This document shows, one piece after another, positions 25,955 to 35,751 of a stretch of DNA of 64,000 bases. A program made the position numbers and the translations under genes. How positions within the stretch are numbered: the first letter of the stretch is position 1; each line of letters starts with the position of its first letter. Under the pieces are notes generated by a model. That model was not told where the DNA came from. It ran no database searches and was given only the letters and a program-made list of their open reading frames with translations. The stretch is from Streptomyces malachitofuscus (GTDB taxonomy: Bacteria; Actinomycetota; Actinomycetes; Streptomycetales; Streptomycetaceae). Location of the stretch: positions 309,330 through 373,329 of the forward strand of contig NZ_BMUF01000005.1 in the NCBI RefSeq assembly GCF_014650055.1, given 5' to 3'.

Positions 25955-26251
25955 ATGTGGCAGACGGTTCGTGGCATGGGGAGCAGGATGTTCGGCGGTC
26001 TGCGCGCGGAGGGACGGCCAGGACGGGAGGAGCGTCCGCACAACCTGTTCGAAGCCGCCGCCGCCTACGTCTCGGCCTGCGCGGAGGACGACCAGGACCG
26101 GATAGACGAGGCGGCCGGCTGGGTGTCGCCGGAAGCGCTGTCGTTCGGGGTGAACGAACTGGCGTGCCGTGCGGTCGTCGCGCTCGCGCGGGAACGGGAC
26201 GAGTCCCCGGGGACGGTCGCGCGGGCGCTGCTGGGGCTGCCCGCCGCCTGA
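25955..26251 (+). CDS. Conserved-looking 98-aa hypothetical protein
   Basis: A soluble 98-aa protein starting MWQTVRGMGSRMFGG. Residues 35-98 are helical: NLFEAAAAYVSACAEDDQ, EAAGWVSPEALSFGVNELA and a closing VARALLGLPAA. The alternating helices suggest a small bundle. Codon use is typical. I do not recognise the family. GGAAGGTGGG upstream supports ATG 25955. It is divergent from the DUF2236 gene. Confidence 0.65.
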   Translation: MWQTVRGMGSRMFGGLRAEGRPGREERPHNLFEAAAAYVSACAEDDQDRIDEAAGWVSPEALSFGVNELACRAVVALARERDESPGTVARALLGLPAA

Positions 26252-26388
26252 CCCGCCGGTCCGAGCGCGGCCGATTCGCCCCGTCCGGGTGGAAACCTGC
26301 AGCTCCGGGCCTGGCTGCGGGGCCGTGACAAGGGGGTCGGGGTCGGCATAAGGTGCGCGCCGATGGACGAACCGATGGGGAGGCTGGG

Positions 26389-27270
26389 ATGGCCGGGACG
26401 GACGAGGAAGCCGTCGCCGCCGCGGACGACGCGCTCTATGTGCTGACGGCGGCGCTGCTGACGCCGGCGAAGTTCCCGAGCGTGCTGGGCGACGACTATC
26501 CGGAGGCGTGCGCCGCGCTCGGCCTTCCGCCCGTCGGCGACGGGTACGGGCTGGTGCTCGGCCAGGACGGCGAGGGCGCCCGGTGGACCGTCGTCGTCGA
26601 CGACGTCTCGCTGGTTGCGGTCGCGATCGCGTCCTGGGACTGCGGCATGGAGCACGATCTGTCGCCGGACGAACGCACGGTCGTCACCGCGCTGCCCGGC
26701 TGGCCGCTGGCGGTCGCCGTCGCGGCGCCCAACGTGCCCGCGCCGCACGACCCCGGCCCCGATGTCGCGGACGGGCCCGCGCTGAGGCCCCCGGACGCCG
26801 AGGTGTGGGGGCCGGCCCAGCGCCGGCTGGGGGCCGACGAGATCGCGCTCCAGTGGGCGATCTGGCGGGAGCAGGTCGACGACGCGGCGTTCCCGGTGCC
26901 CGGCGCTCCGGCGGAGGAGGCGGACGGCCCCGAGGACGGCGCGAAGGACGCGCGGGACGACCGCGCGAACGGGGACGGCGGCGAGGACGCGCCGCAGGGC
27001 GGTCACAGCGGGATCCGGCGGGTCCTGGCGGAGGCGCGCGCCTACGTCGACTCACCGCCGCCGCTCGGCCGGGTGCGCTCGTCCTTCGCGCCGGGCGGCG
27101 CCCGTACACTGCGCGCCGACGGGCCCGGCTGGTCCCTGGTGGCCCGGACGGACGACATCGCGTTCGTCCTGCTCGACGACGAACCCGGCGAAGTGCTTCC
27201 GGTGGGCCGGGGGCCGGAGCTGCCCGGCCTGCTCGAGGCACTCGACCAGATGGCGGTACGACCTCTCTGA
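26389..27270 (+). CDS. Hypothetical protein, two related halves around an acidic linker
   Basis: A 293-aa soluble protein of unknown function. Residues 1-110 contain short strands (RWTVVVDDVSLVAVAIASW), the middle (about 180-215) is a Glu/Asp/Ala-rich linker, and the C-terminal part ends PGWSLVARTDDIAFVLLDDE, a strand pair that echoes the first half. The two halves may be divergent copies of one small domain; this is inference from pattern only. GGGGAGG six bases before ATG 26389 supports the start. Confidence 0.6.
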   Translation: MAGTDEEAVAAADDALYVLTAALLTPAKFPSVLGDDYPEACAALGLPPVGDGYGLVLGQDGEGARWTVVVDDVSLVAVAIASWDCGMEHDLSPDERTVVTALPGWPLAVAVAAPNVPAPHDPGPDVADGPALRPPDAEVWGPAQRRLGADEIALQWAIWREQVDDAAFPVPGAPAEEADGPEDGAKDARDDRANGDGGEDAPQGGHSGIRRVLAEARAYVDSPPPLGRVRSSFAPGGARTLRADGPGWSLVARTDDIAFVLLDDEPGEVLPVGRGPELPGLLEALDQMAVRPL

Positions 27271-27451
27271 GCAGGCGCGGCCTACGGCGGTGGCGCGGGT
27301 GAAGGGCATTAGCGTGTGCTGCGGCCCCACGTGTGGGCGTCGTTCCGTATGGCGCCAACCCATCGAAGACGGCGAGGTCGGGCCCTCACCATGGGGCAGT
27401 TCCTTGATCAGCCCTTGCCCTCTTCCGTAGCCCGTCCTTCCGGAGGCCGTC

Positions 27452-28828
27452 ATGCGCCCGTCCCGTGGCGTTCCGCTGCTCGCTGCCGTCCTTGCCGCCG
27501 CCGCCCTCTCCGCTCCGACTCCGGCCGGTGCGGCCGGGGACGGCCACTGCGCACGCCAGGAGCGGGTGCGGGTGCCCGGCGCGGCCCACCAGCGCAGTGC
27601 CTGTCTGACCGATCTGACGACCGCGGGGCTGGCCGGTACCCCGTACACCGACATGGCCGACCAGGCGGGACTGACCGCCGCGGCCACCCGGTCGCCGTCC
27701 GGTGTGCCCGGGGTGCAGGTGGACGGCTACTTCCCGGACACCTCCCGCTTCAACAACACCCATGGCTGGGCGCACGACGCGCAGTTCGTGATCCGGCTGC
27801 CCGACCGCTGGAACGGCGGGCTGGTCGTCACCGGCGCGCCTGGCAACCGCAAGCAGTACGCGACCGACAAGGCGATCTCCGACCAGGTGCTGGCACAGGG
27901 CTACGCCTATGCGGCGACGGACAAGGGCAACAGCGGGGTGGACTTCCACCGCGACGGGAAGCGGCCCGGCGACGCCGTCGCCGAGTGGAACGCGCGGACC
28001 ACGCAGCTCACCCGGGCCGCCCGGCGCGCGGTGGCCCAGCGCTATGGGCACGCCCCGCGCCGCACGTACATCACCGGGGTCTCCAACGGCGGCTACCTCA
28101 CGCGCTGGCAGCTGGAGAACCACCCGGAGCTGTACGACGGCGGGGTGGACTGGGAGGGCACCCTGTGGGCCGACAAGGGGCGCCATCCGCTGCTCTCCCT
28201 GCCCGTGGCGGTGGCCAGGATGTACGGCGCGGCAACCGACGAGGACATGTACGCGGCCGGTTTCGCACGCGGGTCGGAGTTCCTGTGGCCGTATCACGAG
28301 AAGGCCTATTGGGGAGTCACCCAGAAGATCTACCGCGCGGAGTTCGACCCGGACTACGATCCGGGCTGCCCCGGGCCCTCCGCGGGATCGACGGTGGAGC
28401 AGATCCTGGCGCCGTGCCCGTCCGACGCCGCCTACGACTACGCCTCCCGTCCCGCGTCCGTGCACCGTGCCGTCAGCCGGGTGGCGCTCACCGGGCGGAT
28501 CGGCAGGCCGATGATCACCCTGCACGGCGACCTGGACGCGCTGCTGCCCAAGGCCGTCGACTCCGATGTGTACGACGACATGGTCGAGGCGAGCGGGCGC
28601 GGGCACCTGCACCGCTACTACACGGTGCAGGACGGCACGCACGTCGACGGCCTGTACGACTCCCATCCCGACCGGCTGCGCCCGATCCTGCCCTGTCACC
28701 GCTCGGCGTTCGGCGCCTTGGTCGCGTGGGTGGAGCGCGGCGTCACGCCGCCCGCGGACCGGACGATCGACAGGCCCGCGAGCGGTGACGTGGTCAACTC
28801 CTGCGCGCTCGGCGGCGACCAGGGCTGA
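27452..28828 (+). CDS. Secreted alpha/beta hydrolase, tannase/PHB-oligomer hydrolase-like
   Basis: A 458-aa exported protein. Residues 1-28 form a Sec signal peptide (RGVPLLAAVLAAAALSAPTPAGA, cleavage after AGA is likely). The nucleophile elbow is GVSNGGYLTRW and the catalytic His lies in QDGTHVDGLY; an Asp in the HGDLDALLPK segment may complete the triad. The fold recalls tannase and 3-hydroxybutyrate-oligomer hydrolases. Several cysteines suggest disulfides. It probably cleaves an ester outside the cell; the substrate is open. ATG 27452 has GGAGG six bases upstream. Confidence 0.75.
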   Translation: MRPSRGVPLLAAVLAAAALSAPTPAGAAGDGHCARQERVRVPGAAHQRSACLTDLTTAGLAGTPYTDMADQAGLTAAATRSPSGVPGVQVDGYFPDTSRFNNTHGWAHDAQFVIRLPDRWNGGLVVTGAPGNRKQYATDKAISDQVLAQGYAYAATDKGNSGVDFHRDGKRPGDAVAEWNARTTQLTRAARRAVAQRYGHAPRRTYITGVSNGGYLTRWQLENHPELYDGGVDWEGTLWADKGRHPLLSLPVAVARMYGAATDEDMYAAGFARGSEFLWPYHEKAYWGVTQKIYRAEFDPDYDPGCPGPSAGSTVEQILAPCPSDAAYDYASRPASVHRAVSRVALTGRIGRPMITLHGDLDALLPKAVDSDVYDDMVEASGRGHLHRYYTVQDGTHVDGLYDSHPDRLRPILPCHRSAFGALVAWVERGVTPPADRTIDRPASGDVVNSCALGGDQG

Positions 28829-28843
28829 CGCGCAGGCGCCGCC

Positions 28844-29026
28844 TCAGCGGCCCAGCTCCTTGCGCGAGACGCGGCGCAGCCTGCGCCGCTGCGCGGGGTC
28901 CAGGGCGAGGTACGCGGCGGCCGGGACTCCCAGGACTATCAGAAGGGCGGCCCACCAGGGCAGCCAGATGAGCAGGATGAGTCCGGCCGCCACACCCCCC
29001 GCGGCGATCTTGGCGTTCTTCGACAT
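28844..29026 (-). CDS. Small hydrophobic membrane protein, 60 aa
   Basis: A 60-aa protein beginning MSKNAKIAAGGVAAG, with two closely spaced hydrophobic helices (ILLIWLPWWAALLIVLGVP) and a basic tail (RRRLRRVSRKELGR). An excellent AGGAGG site lies eight bases before ATG 29026. Function unknown; the charge pattern suggests a hairpin in the inner membrane with a cytoplasmic basic end. It converges with the esterase gene. Confidence 0.72.
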   Translation of the reverse strand: MSKNAKIAAGGVAAGLILLIWLPWWAALLIVLGVPAAAYLALDPAQRRRLRRVSRKELGR

Positions 29027-29151
29027 GAGTGTCGCCTCCTTCGCGGCCACTGCCGCTCTCTGTCGTGAAAACGGGCCCGCGCCTTCGGCGGTTCCGGACC
29101 GCGACCCTGAGACCTCCCTGAGGTACGCCCCCTAAGGTCCCGAGTGCCCGC

Positions 29152-29178
29152 CGGGAGCCCTCTCGACGAGAGGGCTCC
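29152..29178. other. Perfect 12-bp stem-loop between divergent genes
   Basis: GGGAGCCCTCTC-gac-GAGAGGGCTCCC. It lies upstream of the small membrane gene and of the SNF2 gene, so it does not follow any coding region that runs toward it. It may be an insulator-type terminator or part of a leader RNA. A smaller dyad ACCTC-cct-GAGGT lies at 29111-29123. Confidence 0.6.
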
Positions 29179-29298
29179 CCGCTCACTCCTTCATGGTGAC
29201 CCGGCTCACAGCACAGGCATACCCGGTCGCCACTGTTCATGCTGTACCCTCGGCCGCTCCGGCTTCACTAGTCAAGTTTGAGGACTTCTGCCATCGCT

Positions 29299-32169
29299 GT
29301 GCTGACGACTCCCCCGGCCTCCACCTCCGCGCCCTTCGAGCCGACCCTCTGCCCCGCCGTGTTCGTACCCGGCGAACCCGCCCGCGCCGGACGCTTCGCC
29401 TTCTGGCGGCCCGACGGCTCGGCTCCCCCGTCCGTGGCCGGCGCGTCGGCCGGGCAGCTGACCGTCGTCGTGCCCGGCGGCCACGGCGTGGAGGCGGTAC
29501 GCGTCCCCGCCGCGCTGCTGCCGGTCGAGGCGGCGCTTCCGGTGCTCACGCGTGCCCGTGCCGTGGGCGAAGGGCACCGGGCCACCGTGTTCTGGGGCGC
29601 CGCGGCCCTGCACGCCCTGCATCTGGTGGCGCGCGGGCTGCTGTTGCCCGGCCTGTCCCCCGCCGATCACGACGCCTGGCGCGTCGGCCCGCTGGACGCT
29701 GAGGACCTCGAGGCGATCCGCCGGCTCGCCGCAGCGATGCCGCCCGAGGCGCACGCCGTGCCGCTGGACGCTTCGGTCGCGCCTCGTCTGGCCGAGCCAG
29801 GACAACTGCTGCGCGCGTTCTTCGACGCGGTCGCCGACACCCTCCCCCGTTCCCCGGCCGCCCGCCTCGTGACCGGCACCTCGGCCTTCGCGGTGCCGGA
29901 GCCGCAGCGGCTGCCCGAGCTGCGGACCTGGGCCGCCGACATCGCGGCGGGGCACGACGCGGGCGTACGGCTGTCGCTGCGGATCGAGGTGCGCGGGATG
30001 ACGGACGCGGCGGACGACGTGTCCGACGGCGCGGACGTGTCGTTCCGGGCCGTTCTGCAGATGCACGGTGTGAACGATCCGGCCCTGGTCGCGGACGCCG
30101 CCGCGGTGTGGGCGGGCTCCTCGGACGCCGCCTTCGGCCCGCGCGCGCCGATGGACGCCCTGCTTGCGCTGCGCCGCGCGGCGCGGGCCTGGGCGCCGCT
30201 CACGCCTCTGCTGTCGGCGACCGTGCCGGACGCGGTCGACCTCGTGGAGGAGGAGATCACCGACCTCCTCGGCGAGGGCGGCCGGGCGCTGGCGGCCGCG
30301 GGCGTCGACGTGCACTGGCCCAAGGGGCTGGTCCGCGGACTCACCACCCGCGCGGAGGTGGGTCCCGGCGACGACGGAACGGAGCACGGACGGGCCGGCC
30401 TCGGCGAGGGCCCGTCGTTCCTGTCCGCCGACGCACTGCTCGCCTTCGACTGGTGGTTCGCCCTGGGCGACCGCCGCCTCACGCGCGAGGAGCTGGACCG
30501 GCTGGCCGAGCAGAACCGGCCCCTGGTGCGGCTGCGCGACCAGTGGGTCCTGGTCGATCCCCGGGAGCTGGCCCGCGCCCGCGCGCGGCAGGACCACAAG
30601 ATCACGCCGGTCGACGCGCTCGGCGCGGCGCTGACGGGCTCCGTGGAGATCGACGGCGGCCGGATCGAGGTACGGCCCACCGGGTGGCTGGCGGCGCTGC
30701 GGGACCGGCTGGCGGACCCCGAGACCCAGGAACCCGTCGAACAGCCCGCCGCCCTCGACGCCACCCTGCGGGACTACCAGCGGCGCGGACTGAACTGGCT
30801 GGCCCGCATGACCTCACTGGGCCTGGGCTGCTGTCTCGCCGACGACATGGGCCTGGGCAAGACCATCACCCTGATCGCGCTGCATCTGCACCGCCAGGCG
30901 GACGCCGCGTCGGCGGGACCCACCCTCGTGGTCTGCCCGACCTCGCTGATGGGCAACTGGCAGCGGGAGATCGAGCGGTTCGCGCCCGGCACTCCGGTGC
31001 GCCGCTTCCACGGTGCGCGGCGGGCACTGGACGGCCTCGCCGACGGCGAGGTGGTGCTCACCACCTACGGCACCATGCGGCTGGACGCCGCGCGACTGGC
31101 CGAGGTCGCGTGGGGCATGGTCGTCGCCGACGAGGCCCAGCACGTGAAGAACCCCTACTCGTCGACGGCCCGCCGGCTGCGTTCCATCGGGGCACGCGCG
31201 CGCGTGGCGCTCACCGGCACGCCGGTGGAGAACAACCTGTCCGAACTGTGGGCGATCCTCGACTGGACGACCCCCGGTCTGCTGGGCCGGCTGGGCACCT
31301 TCCGCACGCGGTACGCGGACGCCGTCGAGGGCGGCCGGGATCCCGCCGCCGCGGACCGGCTGGCCCGGCTGGTGCGGCCGTTCCTGCTGCGCCGCCGCAA
31401 GTCGGACCCGGGGATCGCGCCGGAGCTGCCGCCGAAGACGGAGACGGATCACGCCGTGTCGCTCACGCAGGAGCAGACGGCGCTGTACGAGGCCGTGGTG
31501 CGCGAGGCGTTGGCCGAGATCTCCGGCGCCGGCAGCATGGCGCGGCGGGGGATGATCGTGAAGCTGCTGACCGGCCTGAAGCAGATCTGCAACCACCCGG
31601 CGCAGTTCCTCAAGGAGGAGCGGCCGGTGGTCGCCGGACGGTCCGGGAAGCTGGAACTGCTGGACGAACTCCTCGACACGGTCCTGACCGAGCGGGCCGG
31701 TGTCCTCGTGTTCACGCAGTACGTGCGGATGGCGCGGCTGCTGGAACGGCATCTGGCCGCGCGGGGCGTGGCGACGCAGTTCCTGCACGGCGGCACCCCG
31801 GTCGCCGAACGCGAGGCGATGGTGCGCCGGTTCCAGGACGGCGAGGTGCCGGTGTTCCTGCTGTCGCTGAAGGCGGCGGGCACCGGGCTGAATCTCACCC
31901 GCGCGGAGCACGTAGTGCACTACGACCGCTGGTGGAACCCCGCCGTCGAGGCCCAGGCGACGGACCGTGCGTACCGCATCGGCCAGACCCGGCCCGTGCA
32001 GGTGCACCGGATCATCGCCGAGGGGACGATCGAGGACCGTATCGCCGAACTGCTGCTGCGCAAACGGGAGCTGGCCGACGCGGTGCTCGGCTCCGGTGAG
32101 GCGGCGCTCACCGAACTGACGGATGCCGAGCTGGCCGAGCTGGTCGAGCTGCGAGGGGAACTGGCATGA
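29299..32169 (+). CDS. SNF2/HepA-family helicase-like ATPase
   Basis: A 956-aa SNF2 ATPase. Residues 1-480 hold the SNF2-associated N-terminal region of bacterial members; the motor follows with motif I DDMGLGKTIT (about 514), motif II VADEAQHVKNP (610), LTGTPVENNLSELW and, in the C-terminal lobe, VHYDRWWNPAVEAQ and RAYRIGQTRPVQ (about 885). It should translocate on DNA or remodel protein-DNA complexes. The start is uncertain: GTG 29299 is used, but TTG 29278 is also in frame. Its stop overlaps the SWIM gene by ATGA, a conserved pairing that suggests one complex. Confidence 0.9.
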   Translation: MLTTPPASTSAPFEPTLCPAVFVPGEPARAGRFAFWRPDGSAPPSVAGASAGQLTVVVPGGHGVEAVRVPAALLPVEAALPVLTRARAVGEGHRATVFWGAAALHALHLVARGLLLPGLSPADHDAWRVGPLDAEDLEAIRRLAAAMPPEAHAVPLDASVAPRLAEPGQLLRAFFDAVADTLPRSPAARLVTGTSAFAVPEPQRLPELRTWAADIAAGHDAGVRLSLRIEVRGMTDAADDVSDGADVSFRAVLQMHGVNDPALVADAAAVWAGSSDAAFGPRAPMDALLALRRAARAWAPLTPLLSATVPDAVDLVEEEITDLLGEGGRALAAAGVDVHWPKGLVRGLTTRAEVGPGDDGTEHGRAGLGEGPSFLSADALLAFDWWFALGDRRLTREELDRLAEQNRPLVRLRDQWVLVDPRELARARARQDHKITPVDALGAALTGSVEIDGGRIEVRPTGWLAALRDRLADPETQEPVEQPAALDATLRDYQRRGLNWLARMTSLGLGCCLADDMGLGKTITLIALHLHRQADAASAGPTLVVCPTSLMGNWQREIERFAPGTPVRRFHGARRALDGLADGEVVLTTYGTMRLDAARLAEVAWGMVVADEAQHVKNPYSSTARRLRSIGARARVALTGTPVENNLSELWAILDWTTPGLLGRLGTFRTRYADAVEGGRDPAAADRLARLVRPFLLRRRKSDPGIAPELPPKTETDHAVSLTQEQTALYEAVVREALAEISGAGSMARRGMIVKLLTGLKQICNHPAQFLKEERPVVAGRSGKLELLDELLDTVLTERAGVLVFTQYVRMARLLERHLAARGVATQFLHGGTPVAEREAMVRRFQDGEVPVFLLSLKAAGTGLNLTRAEHVVHYDRWWNPAVEAQATDRAYRIGQTRPVQVHRIIAEGTIEDRIAELLLRKRELADAVLGSGEAALTELTDAELAELVELRGELA

Positions 32170-33437
32170 ACGCGTACGACGGTGACGACACCGGCACGGA
32201 GCGGACCTTCGCCGCGCTGCCGCCCGCGCGGGGCCGGGGTTTCGCGCAGACCTGGTGGGGCCAGGCCTGGCTGACGGCGCTCGAGGGCACGGCGCTGGAC
32301 ACCGGGCAGCTCAAGGCGGGCCGCAGGCTCGCCCGCGCGGGAGCGGTCGGCGCGGTGACAGTACGGCCCGGTCGCATCACGGCTGTCGTACAGGACCGGG
32401 ACCGCACGGCGCACCGCGCGGACGTCCTGCTGCAGGAGCTGTCCGGGGAACAGTGGGACCGGTTCCTCGCGATGACCGTCGAGCGGGCCGGTCATGTCGC
32501 GGCGCTGCTCGACCGCGAGATGCCCACCCACCTCGTCGAGGACGCGGAGCTGGCCGGTGTCGAACTGCTGCCGGGGCTGGGTGATCTGGAGCCGGAGTGC
32601 GACTGCGGCGCCTGGGACCACTGCGGTCACACGACGGCGTTGTGCTACCAGCTGGCCCGGCTGCTGGACCAGGACCCGTTCGTCCTGCTGCTGATGCGGG
32701 GACGGGGTGAGCGCGCCCTGCTGGACGCGCTCCGGACGCGCGGCGAGGCGTCGGCGGGGCGGCCGCCCGCGCGGAGCGCGGAGGGCGTGGACGCGGCCGA
32801 GGCGTACGCGGCCGGGGACATCCTTCCGTCGCTTCCCGGCACTCCCGCCCTCCCCGCGGAGCCGGGCGCTCCGCCCTCCCTGGACTCGGAGACCGCGCCG
32901 GCGGCCGGTATCGACGCGGCCGCGCTGGGGTTCCTGGCCTCCCGTACCGCCGCGCGGGCCCACCGCATGCTGGCGGAGGCGCTGCGGGGAGGGCAGGAAG
33001 GGCCGGCCGTCGAGGAGCCCTCGGTGGCGCGGGACGCGGTGCGGCTGGCCGTGGGTGAGCCCGGCCGCGCGGTGGCCGACCGGCTCGCCGAGGGGTCGGG
33101 ACGCGGCCGGGAAGGGCTGGCCCTGGCCGTACGGGCCTGGCGGCACGGCGGATCTGCGGCACTGACCGTGCTCGACGAGGAGTGGACGGTGCGGGGCGAG
33201 AGCCTCGCCCGCGCGCGTGCGTCCCTGGAATCGGCCTGGGACGCGGACGAACGGCCGGCACTGCGGTCCCGCGCCAACCGCTGGACGGTTGTCGACGCGC
33301 CCGTGCAGCTTCGGCTGAGCCGCGACGGCCGCTGGTGGCCGTACCGCAAGGAACGCGGCCGCTGGGTCCCGGTGGGCGGCCCCGCCCAGGACCCGGCGAC
33401 CGCGCTGGCCTCGGCGGAGCGTGCCTCGGAGGAGTGA
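32166..33437 (+). CDS. SWIM zinc-finger protein, partner of the SNF2 ATPase
   Basis: A 423-aa protein. The N-terminal half includes FAQTWWGQAWLTALEG, typical of bacterial SWIM proteins; the zinc finger CDCGAWDHCGHTTALCY (about residues 139-155) fits CxCxnCxH. The C-terminal half is Ala-rich and helical with Trp-rich WTVVDAPVQLRL near the end. SWIM fingers bind DNA or protein. ATGA overlap with the SNF2 gene argues for a stoichiometric partner. Possible roles are DNA repair, replication-fork or nucleoid remodelling; none can be shown here. Confidence 0.88.
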   Translation: MNAYDGDDTGTERTFAALPPARGRGFAQTWWGQAWLTALEGTALDTGQLKAGRRLARAGAVGAVTVRPGRITAVVQDRDRTAHRADVLLQELSGEQWDRFLAMTVERAGHVAALLDREMPTHLVEDAELAGVELLPGLGDLEPECDCGAWDHCGHTTALCYQLARLLDQDPFVLLLMRGRGERALLDALRTRGEASAGRPPARSAEGVDAAEAYAAGDILPSLPGTPALPAEPGAPPSLDSETAPAAGIDAAALGFLASRTAARAHRMLAEALRGGQEGPAVEEPSVARDAVRLAVGEPGRAVADRLAEGSGRGREGLALAVRAWRHGGSAALTVLDEEWTVRGESLARARASLESAWDADERPALRSRANRWTVVDAPVQLRLSRDGRWWPYRKERGRWVPVGGPAQDPATALASAERASEE

Positions 33438-33454
33438 GCGCCCGCCGTCCGGCG

Positions 33455-33934
33455 TCAGGACTGCTGGAGTTCGACCTCCCCCAGCGACGGGAGCAGCGAT
33501 TCCAGGCCGCTGGGAAGGCTGGTGGGCAGCCCGCTCGGCAGCTCGGTGGGAAAGCCCGAGGGCAGCTCGGTGGGGAAGTCGGAAGGCAGCTCGGTCGGGA
33601 AACCGGAGGGCAGCAGCCCGCTGGGGATGCCGGAGGGCAGTTCGGTGGGGAAACCGCCGGTCTCCGTTCCGGTCTCGGCGGGCTCGCCGTCCGGCGGGTC
33701 GTCGTCCCCCGTGGCCATGAACACGATGAGGGCGACGGCCACCACGGCCACGACCACGGCGAGCACCACCAGCAGAAGTCTGCGGCCGGCGGGGCCCCGG
33801 CCCGGACCGCCGCCGTCGTCCCCGGGCGGGGGCGACGCGCTCCCGTAGGAGGGCGGTCCGAAGCCGCCGCCCGGGGGCGGCGTGTCGTCCGGCGGGCCGG
33901 GCGGCTGCTGAGGCGGTACGGGTGGCGTGGCCAT
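33455..33934 (-). CDS. Proline-rich single-pass membrane protein with PTELPSGF repeats
   Basis: A 159-aa protein. Residues 1-50 are Pro/Gly-rich (cytoplasmic), residues 52-73 form one membrane helix (LLLVVLAVVVAVVAVALIVF), and the outer part is a repeat region of the octapeptide FPTELPSG/D in about five imperfect copies, ending GEVELQQS. It probably sits with its repeats outside the membrane. The function is unknown. ATG 33934 is used; ATG 33943 adds MVP. It converges on the SWIM gene. Confidence 0.65.
   Translation of the reverse strand: MATPPVPPQQPPGPPDDTPPPGGGFGPPSYGSASPPPGDDGGGPGRGPAGRRLLLVVLAVVVAVVAVALIVFMATGDDDPPDGEPAETGTETGGFPTELPSGIPSGLLPSGFPTELPSDFPTELPSGFPTELPSGLPTSLPSGLESLLPSLGEVELQQS
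33520..33650 (-). repeat. 24-bp tandem coding repeats (FPTELPSG units)
   Basis: About five 24-bp imperfect tandem units of the type GGCAGCTCGGTGGGGAAG plus six bases (as read on the + strand), encoding the octapeptide repeats of the proline-rich membrane protein. One unit is extended by a leucine-containing triplet (LLPSGFP), showing length change. Confidence 0.7.
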
Positions 33935-34150
33935 GGGCACCATCGTCGCCGCGGAGACGGCGCCCGCGCGAGGGCGACGCGCGGAAGTCGGCAGGCTGGT
34001 CAGGGCACGCGCGCACCGGCCGACGTGCACTGCGCGCGGGGGCACACGGCGTGCGGCGCCGGCGCCCGAGGGCTCGGGCAGGCACGCCGGGCGCGCCCGT
34101 ACGGGCCGGAGCGTGGGGACACGCTCCCACACCGCCGTGCGCCCGCGCGT

Positions 34151-34300
34151 TCGCCGTGCACGGGACGTGCGCCCGCGGCGCACACCCTGCACCGGACGTG
34201 CACCCGCACGCACACCCTGCACGGGATGGGCGCCCGCAGTTCGCCCTGCACGACGCGTGCACCCGCACGTCCACCCTGCACGGGACGTGCGCCCGCAGGA
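34151..34300. repeat. Five 30-bp tandem repeats with an internal palindrome
   Basis: Five contiguous 30-base units at 34151, 34181, 34211, 34241 and 34271, each of the form yCCnTGCACGGGACGTGCGCCCGC plus six bases. Most units contain a perfect dyad GCACG-nnn-CGTGC (units 1, 4 and 5), partly kept in unit 2 and lost in unit 3. Unit 4 differs in the middle (GCACG-acg-CGTGC) yet keeps the arms. There are no spacers, so it is not a CRISPR array. Confidence 0.75.
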
Positions 34301-34408
34301 CCCGCGCCGCCCTCGGCAATCGCGCTTCACCCAGGTCGCGGTCGCCCGCTTCCCTGTGCGGACGGAGTGGCAGCCCCGCCCGCACACGAGGCCGTCACCT
34401 CGCGCACA

Positions 34409-34461
34409 CGCGCGGGGCGCGACCGCCTCCCGACACCGTCGGAACGGCCGCGCCCCGCGCG
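34409..34461 (-). terminator. Long hairpin terminator of xylA
   Basis: A perfect 13-bp GC stem CGCGCGGGGCGCG (34409-34421) pairs with 34449-34461, with a second dyad CCGAC-acc-GTCGG in the loop. It starts 11 bases beyond the xylA stop on the minus strand. Confidence 0.8.
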
Positions 34462-34471
34462 GTGAGGGGTG

Positions 34472-35662
<1,191 letters not shown>

Positions 35663-35681
35663 CTATTTCGTCATGGCGGTT

Positions 35682-35693
35682 TACAAATTAGTA
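35682..35693. promoter_or_regulatory. AT-rich xyl control region with candidate operator
   Basis: The xylA-xylB gap contains an AT-rich island (about 35661-35710), rare in this window, with the imperfect palindrome TACAAATTAGTA at 35682-35693. It is a plausible operator for the ROK regulator encoded downstream of xylB, placed to block both divergent promoters. Confidence 0.45.
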
Positions 35694-35751
35694 TGCAGGA
35701 ACATTTCTGGGAAGAGACACACCCCGCCGGGTGCGGAAGAGGGAGAGACCG

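Larger units (their letters stand above)
33935..34471. other. 537-base non-coding gap before xylA
   Basis: No supportable gene. It holds a 30-bp tandem repeat array (34151-34300), a strong xylA terminator hairpin (34409-34461), and a low-complexity stretch of CGC/GTG repeats that opens several long but unconvincing reading frames on both strands. Confidence 0.6.

Noticed and set aside
34151..34300. CRISPR array
   Set aside because: The 30-bp units are contiguous, without unique spacers, and no cas genes are nearby.
33960..34460. Protein-coding gene made of decapeptide repeats across the tandem array
   Set aside because: Open frames exist on both strands only because the unit length is a multiple of three and stops are rare at this GC; no start with a ribosome site and no consistent codon bias was seen.
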